DNA from: Desmodus rotundus
Lineage: Eukaryota > Chordata > Mammalia > Chiroptera > Phyllostomidae
Length of the DNA: 64,000 nucleotides
Direction: 5' to 3'
Assembly (NCBI RefSeq): GCF_022682495.2
Contig: NC_071392.1
Span: 85,948,797-86,012,796, forward strand
Of the stretch, positions 1-10,038 are shown one piece after another (the first letter of the stretch is position 1; the number at the start of each line of letters is the position of its first letter). A program made the translations under genes and the position numbers. Under the pieces are notes generated by a model. That model was not told where the DNA came from and made no database searches. It saw only the letters and a program-made list of their open reading frames with translations.

Positions 1-1507
1 TTCTTTTCTAGGAAGTCAGCTTGGTGTTTAAAATGGAAATTTATATTTTGGGTAAAAAGGAGTTTGCCGTTTGCAAGTCTTTGAGCTAGTCCAATGGGTA
101 ACCTTAGTATCAATATGATACTCAACCTTAGTTACTAAGCACCCAGCTCTGGGGGGCATAGAGGTACTGGAGATACATGCGCCAACCTAGTAGGACTGAC
201 ACAAAGGGATAGAAACGTAATTAACAGTACGGCACGGTACACAGTGATCCACTATCCCGTACAAAACGCGTGTGTGCTCCATAATTACAGTGACCCCACT
301 ATGTAAATCAGAAGTCGGGATACGTAATTTAAGGAAGATTTTTCCCACCATGAATTTACTTATAACAGGAGTCCCACAAAAATCACATTTCCTGCTGTAT
401 ATGAATTATTTTTATTAAGAACACAGTATCACATCAACTCAGGGCCACATAGAAAACCTGGCTATGTGGCTCCCATGCAGGGCTCCAAATGTGGAGTGCT
501 CAGCAGGACTCGGTGGCCAGGGAAGGGTGACGTGGAACCCAGAGGTCTGACTTGGTTCCACACGGTCAGGAGCCAATTTAAAGGCCACGAGGGATTCGGA
601 TAGGGTGGCAGTGGAAAGTAATTTCAGGAAGGGACGTGGAGGTGAGGTGGTGAGTGTCCTTAACTGTGTTTCATGGAACAGTAGTGCCAATCAGATGTGC
701 CAGAGTTTTCACTGAAAAATGTGTTCTGCGGTCAAATGCATTTTGAAAAATGCTGGTTATTAAAAAACTTTCAGGTCTCATCACATGCTCAGCTGATGTG
801 CCTGTAAATGGAGAAGAGGTGAGAGTTGGTCGCATTTTTTTCTTTCCTTTTTTGCCTTAAGTAAAGGATCTATTAATATCCAAAGAACATGGCGTTTCTC
901 AGCACACAGTTTAGGAAACACCGTGTTAAGGGTTTGATCATATCTTAAAGGACATGGACAGTCACAGAAAGCTTTTCTGCAGGACACAGGGACATGTCAC
1001 CAAGGTTAATCTGCTGTGTTTTTAGGATGGAGTGAAAAGGGGGAAGGTGAAGAAGTCAAGGAGACTGTAGTAGAGTTGAGGGATGCAGTGAGGAGGGCCT
1101 GCTGGTTTGCAGCAGGGGACACAAGGGTGGAAAAGTAAGAGCAGGCCCAGGAGATAACACACAGGAAGCTCCTTCGTTTTCAATAGGTAAAGGAGTGGGG
1201 CAGGCAGGGGGAGGGGCAAGTTGAGCATCACGCTGAGGGTTTTTGTGCAGGGAGACCAAGACCATTGACAGAATGGCTGTATTTACACAGGGCCAGAGCT
1301 GGAGGGGTGCTGAGGCCGGAGCTGAGCAGGCTGAGCCCCATGTGGCCGTTCAGGTGGTTCTGTACAGCAGCAGCAGATGCGAGGCAAAGTCTAGGAGGGA
1401 GAGGGCTGTGCTGGGCAGGGAGCCCTGGACACTTTCATAACCGGGTTCCTGGGTGGTGGTGGTGTATGCGGGTTTTACAGGTGGTGTGGTAGCTGCAAAG
1501 GAAACAG

Positions 1508-1690
1508 TATCTGGAGTCAGAGATCCCGGTTCCAGTTCTGATCTGCCCCAAATTCTTCACAACTTTGGACAAATTTATTTTGCCTGAAAATCGATAAAGA
1601 GATAGATAAATAGGTGTGGAAATGCAGTAAAGATGTATCTCAAAGGGTTGATGTGCAGGTGAATGTGATGTGTGTGCGATAGGAACTGGA
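1508..1690 (+). repeat. MIR SINE fragment (copy A)
   Basis: Resembles the MIR core and 3' part: a GGAGTCAGAGATCCCGGTTC-like tRNA-derived segment, then the CAAATTTATTTTGCCT and CTCAAAGGGTTGATGTG segments. The copy B version is at 37,386-37,568. Boundaries are approximate. Confidence 0.5.
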
Positions 1691-2039
1691 AAGGGCTGTA
1701 CGAGTTTTAGTTACTGTTGTGAGTGACGGATCTGGGAGATAGAAACCTGAAGTGCAAGCCCAGGTGCAGAGGGCAGGCCCAGTGTAGGTGAGCAGCGAGG
1801 AGACGTTAGCACCATAACCACAGCGTGGCGAGTGCTCGGCCAGTGCTCCCTACACACCAGTTGATAGGGTTAGCTGACCCACGTCACTGACGCAAGTGGA
1901 AAACAAGAGAGGGCACATATCTAGTCCTGCAGAATATTTCTAGAAATCTCCCATCAGGTTGAAGCAGGGCCATTAATGAACATACTTTGCCTGTGGTGAC
2001 TTACTATTCATTTAACAGCCATTGTACCCAGATATCAAT

Positions 2040-2750
2040 GTAGGTGCTGTGAATAGAGTCGTGAATAAAACAGGTAAAGTCATTTACTTATGAAATTTCT
2101 ATCTAGTGGGTAAAACAATCAATAATAAAATATACAAAAAAAACCCTTGTCAAGTGATGGTAAGTGCAATGACGAAAAGTGGAGCAGGGCAGAGAAGAAA
2201 GATGGGGATGCTCTGCTGTTTAGTTTGCAATCACGGCGATTGTTTCTCTTAAAAAAACCAAGATTTGAACAAAGAGCTGAAGACAAGAGAACTAGCTGGG
2301 GAAAGAGCATTCCACACAGAGGAAAGAGCAAGTGCAAAGGACCTGAGGCAGGACCGCCTTTGGAAGTGGAGAGGAGCACGTGGGGGAGCTAGTGTTAGAG
2401 GTGAGGGCAGAGAGGTGGCAGTGTCCAGCCCGTGGATTGCTTTTAAGGTCGTGGCAGTGACCGGATTTTACTAGGGAAGCTACTTGACATGCTGTTGTAT
2501 GATCTTATATTTTCAAAGACTCCATCAGACTGCTGTGGGGAAAGGTGGACACAGGGAGTAAGATGGAAGCAAAGGAAGGTACTGCAAACATCCAGGCAAA
2601 GGGGGTGTGACTTGGATTAGGGAGACAGCAGTAGAGGTGGTGAGAGGTGAGTGAAGTGTGTTCTGTGTGTATCTAGAAGGCAAAGCAGAGCAGATCGGCT
2701 GGTAATTGTGGGAGGACTTGAAAGAAGGAAGAAGCCAACACCCATGCTCT
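2040..2750 (-). repeat. LINE-2 (L2) fragment, copy A
   Basis: Matches the reverse complement of the L2 3' region: GTGGAGAAAA-like, GGGGAAAGAGCATTCCACAC, AGCAAGTGCAAAGGACCTGAG and the CATCCAGGC...GTAGAGGTGGTGAGAGG portion in consensus order. Old and heavily diverged; noncoding. Confidence 0.65.
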
Positions 2751-2819
2751 AGCATCCCATTTTATGTTTGTTGATAGCATTTGTTACTGTTTTGATCATA
2801 CCCTATACTTTTCCTTACT

Positions 2820-2965
2820 TGAGTATTGTCTTCCCTAACTGCTAGACTAGGCCCTCCATGAGATCAGAGACATGGGCCGCCTTGTCACAGCCCCAGTCCA
2901 ACACCTAGGGGAGTGCTGGGCACACGGAGAGGCTCGGTTAATAGTTGTTCGCGTGAATAAGTGAA
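2820..2965 (+). repeat. LINE-2 (L2) 3' end, copy A
   Basis: Typical L2 tail: CTAGACTAGGCCCTCCATGAG, then CCAACACCTAGGGGAGTGC and a GGTTAATAGTTGTTCG...AATAAGTGAA ending. The copy B version is at 38,698-38,843. Confidence 0.65.
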
Positions 2966-4739
2966 AGGAAAAGGTGACATCCTAATTGAGTCCTCAACAG
3001 ATTTCTGCCATTTCGCTCTCCACTTCCACTTGTGGAAATCTCCTTAGGGGAAATTTTCACAAATGCCAAGACTTACCCCCATAGATGTTCATCAAAACAA
3101 CTGCTTCTAAATTAAACACATCCTAGCTGTTCAACAAGACGAGAACTTGGGATGCTTCCAAAACCATTCAAGGGAGTCTTTGCCCACTTTTGGGCAGGAT
3201 GGTCTGTGGCTGGAAATACCCCCTCTGCTGGGGCAGAAGTCCCAGAGCCCTGCAGTCCCACAGGCCCGGGATCATTCCTGCGAGATGTTGGTTCACTTCG
3301 AACCAGGCGTTGTAATTACAGCTCCTGCAGTCTCCAGGGTTCAATTAAAAAGTTTTACTGCAGGCTTCACAGCGGTTCCTGGGGCCTCATTATGGTCAAC
3401 TCTCCTCACTGTGGGCCTATATGGAGGGAGTTCAGGGAAAAGAGAGCAATGACTGAGGGGAAGAAATGGAGGAGGAGCACTGTATTATGATAGAAAAACA
3501 GGAGGGAGAGCAGGAGCTTTAATTAAAACCCAGCTGGGCAATTTGCATCAGTGAGTGTAACCCTGAGAAGGAGAAGGTGGTGGTAGCCTTAGAAAATGCT
3601 GTGGGAATATGGGTTAGCTCGGCCCCTGGGAGGTTACATTTTTAGTAGACGTTGCAGTACAGCTTACAGCAGGTACTCTGCTCATTCCTGTGGGGACTCA
3701 GGCTTGTGTGTTTATAAACCCTGTATTTATGCTGCTGAGTGCTGGGAAAAATGAGATATAACACCATTTTCCCCCACCCAGCAAAGAATTTTTTTAAAAG
3801 TTACACCACAGATTCCAAGTTCTAGTACACAATCTCAAGTGTATTTATTCCCAGTGCAGGCACTTCCATGCTGAAAGGAACGTAGACTTCTGCTGCCTCT
3901 TCCTTTTACAAATAGGAAAAGGGTGTCCAGAGAGTATTTGAGGTAATAGAAAAAGAAAAAGAATGCATTAATGCCTGAGCCTTATCTCAGCTCTTTCTCC
4001 ACTATTCTATACTGTTTTCCATTTTTTCCTGGATTGATTTGTTCAACCAATACTCAGTGAAAACCCGTGTGCAATAAATACACTGGTTAGTGATTGGAGA
4101 AGGTGGTACACAAAGATGAAACTGGAATGAATTTTACTTTCTAGAGATGTACTCTAGATACAGGTGGTCTCATACTCGTCCTTTTCTCTTTCTTTCCTCT
4201 GCCCAACTGTACAGCCAACTTAGGTGGCCAGGTTTAGAACATCGTGAGCCATGGGATCTCATGCAAAGTAGAAAATGTGGGAGCCATATGGGCTTCCAGG
4301 GATTCCAAGAATTGGGTGGAATTCTTGGAGGAAGAGGCTGCTGTCAGTTTGGTCTGAGGTTGCTGTGAGTATATCTAGTGTGGCACTCAGGGATCATGGT
4401 TGGCAAGCAACAGAAAAGAAAGCCTTGCCTAACTTCTGCAGGAAAGGAATTTACTGGCCGTATTTGGACAGCTCTCATAATTGATGGCACATATGCAGAA
4501 CCAGGTCTGAATACACTAGGAACCAGGACCCAGATGTTCAGATGTGCGGCATTACCTGTACAGGTTCAGTTCAGACCGCCACAGAGAAGCAAATATCGCC
4601 ATAAAGTGAGGTATGAAACGTTTGATTTCCCAGTGCATGTAAAATTTATGTTTGTACTGTACTCTGCGAAGTGTGAAGTGGCATCATGTCTAAAAAAACC
4701 CAAACTGAATGTACATACCTTAATGTAAAAATACTTTAT

Positions 4740-4914
4740 TGGAGGCACGTCTACAATGGTGGCGTAGGTGGAAGCTGAACTTGCTCTTTCTCAGAGCAGA
4801 TCGAATGTACACCTGTATTTAGAGCAAGTCCCCTGGAGAGACAACTGAGAGTCAATTGAACAGCTCCTGCAAGACAGGCAGGAGAGAGGGACTGTGTAGA
4901 GAAGGTCAGGGAAC
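4740..4914 (+). mobile_element. Insert within Tigger1, resembles an L1 5' UTR fragment
   Basis: Interrupts the Tigger1 match between TACTTTATTG and AAAAACTGCTGACCATC. It begins with CAATGGTGGCGTAGGTGGAA, like the start of mammalian L1 5' UTRs (compare 56,661). No poly(A) or clear target-site duplication is visible. Also present in copy B (about 40,618-40,792). Confidence 0.4.
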
Positions 4915-6708
4915 CTAAAAACTGCTGACCATCACCTGAGCCTTCAGCCAGTCATAACCATGTTGCTGGCGGAGGGTCTCACCTTGATGTGGATGACCGC
5001 TGACTCATCAGGGGTGGATGCTGAAGGCTGGGGTGGCTGCGGCAATTTCTGAAGATAAGACATTGTCATTTGCTGCAGTGACGGACTCTGCTTTTCATAA
5101 TCTCTCTGTAGTGTGCAATGCTGTTTGAGAGCATTTACCCACAGAACCTCTTTCAAAATTGGCGTCAATGCTCTCGAACCCTGCTGCTGCTTTATCAATG
5201 AAGTTATGTCATGTTCTAAGTCTATTGTTGTTATTTCTACAGTCTTCACAGCATCTTCTCCAGGAGTGGATCCCATCTCAAGAAATCACTTTCTCTGCTT
5301 ATCTATTAAAGCTGCATGATGAGATTGCAGCGATTCAGTGGCATCTTCAGGCCCCACTTCTCATTCTAGTCCCTTTCCATTTCCACCACATCTGTAGTGA
5401 CTTCGTGCACTGAAGTCTGGAGCTGCTCACAGCCTTCTTGTGGGTTGAACTCAGCTTCTTCCAAACCCCTGTTAATGTTGATATTTTAACTTCTTCTCAT
5501 GAGTCACAAGTGTTCTGAGTGGCATCGAGAATGATGAACCCTTTCAGAAGGTTTTTACCTTGTCCACATCCATCAGAGGAATCACTATCTATGGCAGCTC
5601 TAGCCTTGCAAAATTATTTCTTAAATAATAAGACTGGAAAGTCAAAATCACTCCTTGATCTAAGAGCTGAAGAATGCATGTTGAGTTAGCAGGCATGAAA
5701 ACAACATCTCCATCAGAGCTCATGGGCCACCAGCTGCATTGTCCATGAGCAGTAATATTTTGAAAGAGATCTTTTTTTTCTGAGCACTAGGTCTCAGCAG
5801 TGGGCTTAGAATATTCAGTGAACCATGCTGTAAGCAGATGTGCTGTCATCCAGGCTTTGTTGTTTTGTTTATAGACCTCGGGCAGAGTCAATTTATAGTT
5901 CTGAAGGGTGCTGAGATGTCCAGAAGGGTAAATGAGCCCTGACTTCCACTTAAAGTCACCAAGTGCATTAGCTGCCAACAAGAGAGTCAGCCTGTCCTTC
6001 AAAGCTTTGAAGCCAGACATTGACTTCTCTCTCACTGTGAAAGTCCGAGATGGCCTCCTCTTCTGAATAAAACTGTTTCCTTTACATTGAAAGTCTGTTT
6101 AGTGCAGCCACCTTCATTAATTTTCTTGGCTAGGTCTTCTGGATCACTTGCCATGGCCTCTTTATCAGCTCTTGCTACTGCATCGTGTACTCCTATGTTA
6201 TGGAGATGGCTTCTTTCCCCAACCCTCACGAGCCCACTTATGCTTCAGACTTTTCTTCTGCAGCTCCCTCACCTCTCAGCCTTCACAGAATTGAAGAGAC
6301 TTAGGGCCTTGCTCTGGACTAGGTTTTGGCTTAAGGGAATGTTGTGGCTGGTTTGATCTTCTATCCAGACCACTAAGCCTTTCTCCACACCAGCAATAAG
6401 GCTGTTCTGCTTTCTTATCATTTGTGTGTTCACTGGAGTAGCATTTTTAACTTCCATCAAGGCCTTTTTCTTTGTATTAACAACTTGACTAATTGTTTGA
6501 TGCAGGAGGTGTAGCTTTCAGCCTGTCTCAGCTTTTGGCACGCCTTCCTCAGTAAGCCTACTCATTTCTAGCTTTTGATTTAAAGTGAGAGACGTGTGAC
6601 TCTTCTTTACACTTGAACACTGGGAGGCCTTGTAGGGTTGCTAATTGGTCTAATTTCAATACTGTTGTGTCTCTGGGACTAGGGAGGCACAAGGGGGGTG
6701 GGAGGAGA

Positions 6709-6740
6709 GATGGATGGATGGATGGATGGATGGATAGATA
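6709..6740 (+). repeat. (GGAT)n microsatellite
   Basis: About seven GGAT units followed by GATAGATA, inside the Tigger1 relic. Same length in copy B at about 42,587-42,618. Confidence 0.9.
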
Positions 6741-8665
6741 TAAGGGAACAGCTGGTCCCTGGAGCAGTCAGAACACACTCAATATTGATTAACTTTGCTG
6801 TCTCATATGGGCACGGTTCACGGCACCCCAAAGGTAACTGATCACACATCCCCAAAACAAATATAGTAATGATAAAAAACTGGAAAGATTGCAAGGATTA
6901 CCAAAATGTGACCCCGAGACGCAAGGTGAGCAAATGCAGTTGGAAAACAGCACCGATAGACTTGTTCAGTGCAGGGTTGCCACAGCCCTTCAATGTGTAA
7001 AAAATGCAGTCTCTGCAAAGCAGAATAAAGTGCAGCACAATCAAATGAGGTTTGTCTGTACAGCAACAATTATGCCACCAGAGGAACTTGGTTAGGTTGT
7101 GGCGGCTGTGGCTACTGGTCATTGGATGCCACCAACAGAATTAATTCCACACTTGACACTCTTCTTGTCATCTGCTTGGGACTCAGCCCCCAGTGGACTC
7201 GGCTGACTCCTCTCTAGCCACGGGGGTGAGAGTAAGAAATATGTGTGCTTGGCATTTTTAGCTGGTGTGCTGTGAAGAAGGACCTCATTTCCTACTCACA
7301 CTCAGAATATTGGTGCAGGGCCCCAAACAGAATCAGGATCCCAATGCTGAGTGGCAAAAAAGAGAAAGAAACAAAGAAACAAAGTCCCCTGACGTCTGTT
7401 GAAAATTCAACAGAACTAAGTGAGTTGAGAGCAGATAGTCTGTCGAGTGTAGTCACATTTTCACTCTTCACACGCAGGTTTTAAATGTGAATAAGTTTGT
7501 TGTCAATATAGGTTCATCCTAGATCCCCAAAGATATGTTGAGAAGTAAGGTGCTATTATTTGGGAACCCACCTCCCCTAAATATCTTACTACTATAAAAA
7601 TAATCTCTGAGCTAACTATAGTTCATTAAAAGAAAAATACTGTGTACACATTAGTCTCTTAAGTGAAAAGCGCATAATAAAAGCTAATTGAGTCGACAGA
7701 AACTCAGTTTGTCTGGCTGAGGTATGGATCATACCCTGGCTAATCTCTTTCTCTTTACTTGAAAACTACTCTGCGTTTTCACGTAAAGCTAAATATAATG
7801 TCCTTCTTTCACCTTTCCTGCCCACAGTTTCTCCCTCCATCCTGGATTCTTCACTACTGTGTAAATAGTCTCCAGTATTTCATTGTTTTACAGAATGAAC
7901 TGTTCCCTTGGCCCTTTAACGCTTCAAGTACCTGCTTCTTGGCTTCCTTACCAAGAAAAACACATTGCCAGCATTTTGAATCTGAGTTGTCCTGAATCCC
8001 GAATCCCTCCTGCCCTGTTCTCCTCAACCTGCCCCAGGTGGGTTCCCCACTAGGCCTCACCCACCCTGATGAGATCACCCACAGCCTCCACTAGCACGGG
8101 TCCCTAAGGTTCCCTCAGTCCTCACTCCCGGGACTTTTTCGTGCATACTTGGCGCCCTGGGAATGCTGTCATCTCCCAAGGCCTCTGCTTTTAACAACTG
8201 TTTTCTCCACACTGCTCTGTGACACTGGGGTGAATTTGGGCTTTCCCTTCTCTCTCAGGCTGGTCCTCCCCAATCCCATTTGCTTGCTCCAGGCTGCTGG
8301 CCTGCAGCGTTCTCAATGCGCTGCTTCCTACTGCGTTCGACACCGCCGAAACTAAGAATGCCAACTCTCTTCTGAAAAGTTCCTCCTTTCCATGGTCAGA
8401 CCTGGGCTCTCCCCTGAAGTCTAGACTCCTCTGTCAAACTGCCTATCTAATATCTCCTCTTAATTTGTGCTCGGGGAGAACCAAGATGGCAGCGTAGGTA
8501 GACACACTGCGCCTCCTCGCACAACCTGAACTGACAGAAAATCGAATGGCAGGGAAGTCCGACACCAAGTAGATAAAAAAGAAACATACATCCAGACCGG
8601 TAGGAGGGGCGGAGATAGGCAGCTGGGGCGGAGAGGACTCGCATTGCTGTGGTGGGACCCAGACT

Positions 8666-8830
8666 GGCGGAGTGTGGGACCAACGGGGCAGGCAGTCTGA
8701 CCACTAGCAGACCCTGCGGCCCCACATTCGCGCACAGATAAACCGAGAGGGCCGGACTCAGAGTGGCGGAGAACAGGGCAAGCAGAGCACGGGTAGCACC
8801 CCGCGGCCACACATTTGCGCACAGATAAAC
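8666..8830 (+). repeat. Tandem unit in the HAL1 copy 1 5' UTR
   Basis: The motif GCGGCC..CACA-TTCGCGCACAGATAAAC occurs at 8,716-8,743 and again at 8,803-8,830, each preceded by a related GGCGGAG...GGGCA segment, giving two units of about 90-100 bp. HAL1 copy 2 has the motif once (plus-strand reverse complement at about 33,637-33,664). Confidence 0.65.
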
Positions 8831-9232
8831 GGGACAAACGGCAGGGAGTGAAGCAGACCGAGCAACCCAGGGCACCAGCGCAGGTAAATAAAGCCTCAGA
8901 CCTCTATTTGAAAACGCCCGTGGGGGTTGGGGCAGCAGCAGGAGAGACTCCCAGCCTTACAGGAGAGGTCGTTGGAGAGACCCACAGGGGCCTAGGGCAT
9001 GCGCAAGCCCACCCACTCGGGAACCAGCACCAAAGGGGCCCAGTTTGATTGTGGGTAGCTGAGGGAGTGACTGTAATCCGGTGGAGAGTGGAGCAAGCGG
9101 CCATTGCTCCCTGTCGGCCCCTCCCCCACGTTCAGCATCACCCAGCAGTAACCAGCGTTACCCCGCCCCAGGGAACACCTAAGGCTCCGCCCCTTTAAGT
9201 AACAGAAGCGCCAAGACAAAAAAAAGGCCCAA

Positions 9233-9376
9233 ATGACAGAACACTTCAAAGCTCCAGAAAAAATACACCTAAGTGAGGAAGAGATAGCCAACCTATCGGA
9301 TGCACAGTTCAAAACACTGGTTATCAAGACGCTCACAGAATTGGTTGAGTTTGTTCGAAAACCAGATGAAAAGTGA
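9233..9376 (+). pseudogene. HAL1 ORF1 N-terminal segment (47 codons, then stop)
   Basis: Begins at an ATG and encodes an L1 ORF1p-like N terminus containing NLSDAQFKTLVIK, then ends at TGA (9,374-9,376). The rest of ORF1 continues in another frame, overlapping by a few bases, so ORF1 is split by a frame break. The same break is present in HAL1 copy 2. Confidence 0.75.
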
Positions 9377-10038
9377 AGCCTATGCCAAGAGAAACAAAGG
9401 AAAATGTACAGGGAACCAATAGTGATGCGAAGGAAACTGGGACTCAAATCAACTGTGTGGACCAGAAGGAAGAAAGAAACATCCAACCAGAAAAGAATGA
9501 AGAAACAAGAATTTGGAAAAATGAGGAGAGGCTTAGGAACCTCCAGGACACCTTTAAACGTTCCAACATCCGAATTATAGGGGTGCCAGAAGGAGAAGAG
9601 GAAGAACAAAAACTTGAAAACTTATTTGAACAAATAATGAAGGAGAACTTCCCTCATCTGGCAAAGGAAATAGACTTCCAGGAAGTCCAGGAAGCTCAGA
9701 GAGTCCCAAAGAAGCTGGACCCAAGGAGGAACACACCAAGGCACATCATAATTACATTACCTAAGATTAAACAGGAGAGAATCTTAGAAGCAGCAAGAGA
9801 AAAGGACACAGTTACCTACAAAGGACTTCCCATAAGACTGTCAGCTGATTTCTCCAAAGAGACCTTACAGGCAAGAAGGGGCTGGCAAGAAGTATTCCAA
9901 GTCATGAAAGGTAAGGACCTGCATCCAAGACTACTGTATCCAGCAAAGCTATCATTTAGAATGAAAGGGCAGATAAAGTGCTTCTCAGATAAGGTCAAGT
10001 TAAAGGAGTTCATCATCACCAAGCCATTATTATATTAA
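9373..10038 (+). CDS. HAL1/L1 ORF1p-like protein, RRM and C-terminal domains
   Basis: A frame of about 220 codons homologous to L1 ORF1p, the trimeric RNA-binding chaperone of L1 particles. Visible: a charged coiled-coil-like segment (EETRIWKNEERLRNLQD), the RRM core (RSNIRIIGVPEGEEEEQ, EAQRVPKK, RHIIITLPK) and the C-terminal domain (ADFSKETLQARRGWQEVF, YPAKLSFRMKGQIKCF, LKEFIITKPLLY). The frame opens at a GTG, and the true N terminus lies in another frame, so whether a stable protein is made is doubtful. Confidence 0.75.
   Translation: MKPMPRETKENVQGTNSDAKETGTQINCVDQKEERNIQPEKNEETRIWKNEERLRNLQDTFKRSNIRIIGVPEGEEEEQKLENLFEQIMKENFPHLAKEIDFQEVQEAQRVPKKLDPRRNTPRHIIITLPKIKQERILEAAREKDTVTYKGLPIRLSADFSKETLQARRGWQEVFQVMKGKDLHPRLLYPAKLSFRMKGQIKCFSDKVKLKEFIITKPLLY

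Larger units (their letters stand above)
4545..7058 (-). mobile_element. Tigger1 (pogo/Tc1-mariner) DNA transposon, near full length, decayed; copy A
   Basis: About 2.5 kb with recognisable Tigger1 ends (GGCATTACCTG on the left; TGAGGTTTGTCTG on the right, an imperfect inverted pair). The transposase reads on the minus strand in broken frames. LLLAANALGDFKWKSGLIY and NNKAWMTAHLLTAWFTEY (5,787-6,035) are DDE_1 transposase segments, and STPGEDAVKTVEITTIDLEH with KLPQPPQPSAS (4,944-5,276) is its C terminus. Multiple frameshifts and stops make it non-functional. An insert of about 175 bp interrupts it at 4,740-4,914 and a GGAT microsatellite lies at 6,709-6,740. Confidence 0.9.

Noticed and set aside
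4944..6035. Possible host gene with transposase-like protein segments
   Set aside because: Frames are broken repeatedly and lie between Tigger1 ends; this is a transposon relic, not a domesticated gene.
6709..6740. Short regular repeat considered as a CRISPR-like array
   Set aside because: It is a simple GGAT microsatellite without spacers, in a mammalian genome.
8447..8875. 142-codon minus-strand frame
   Set aside because: Antisense of the GC-rich HAL1 5' UTR; the same shadow occurs at HAL1 copy 2.
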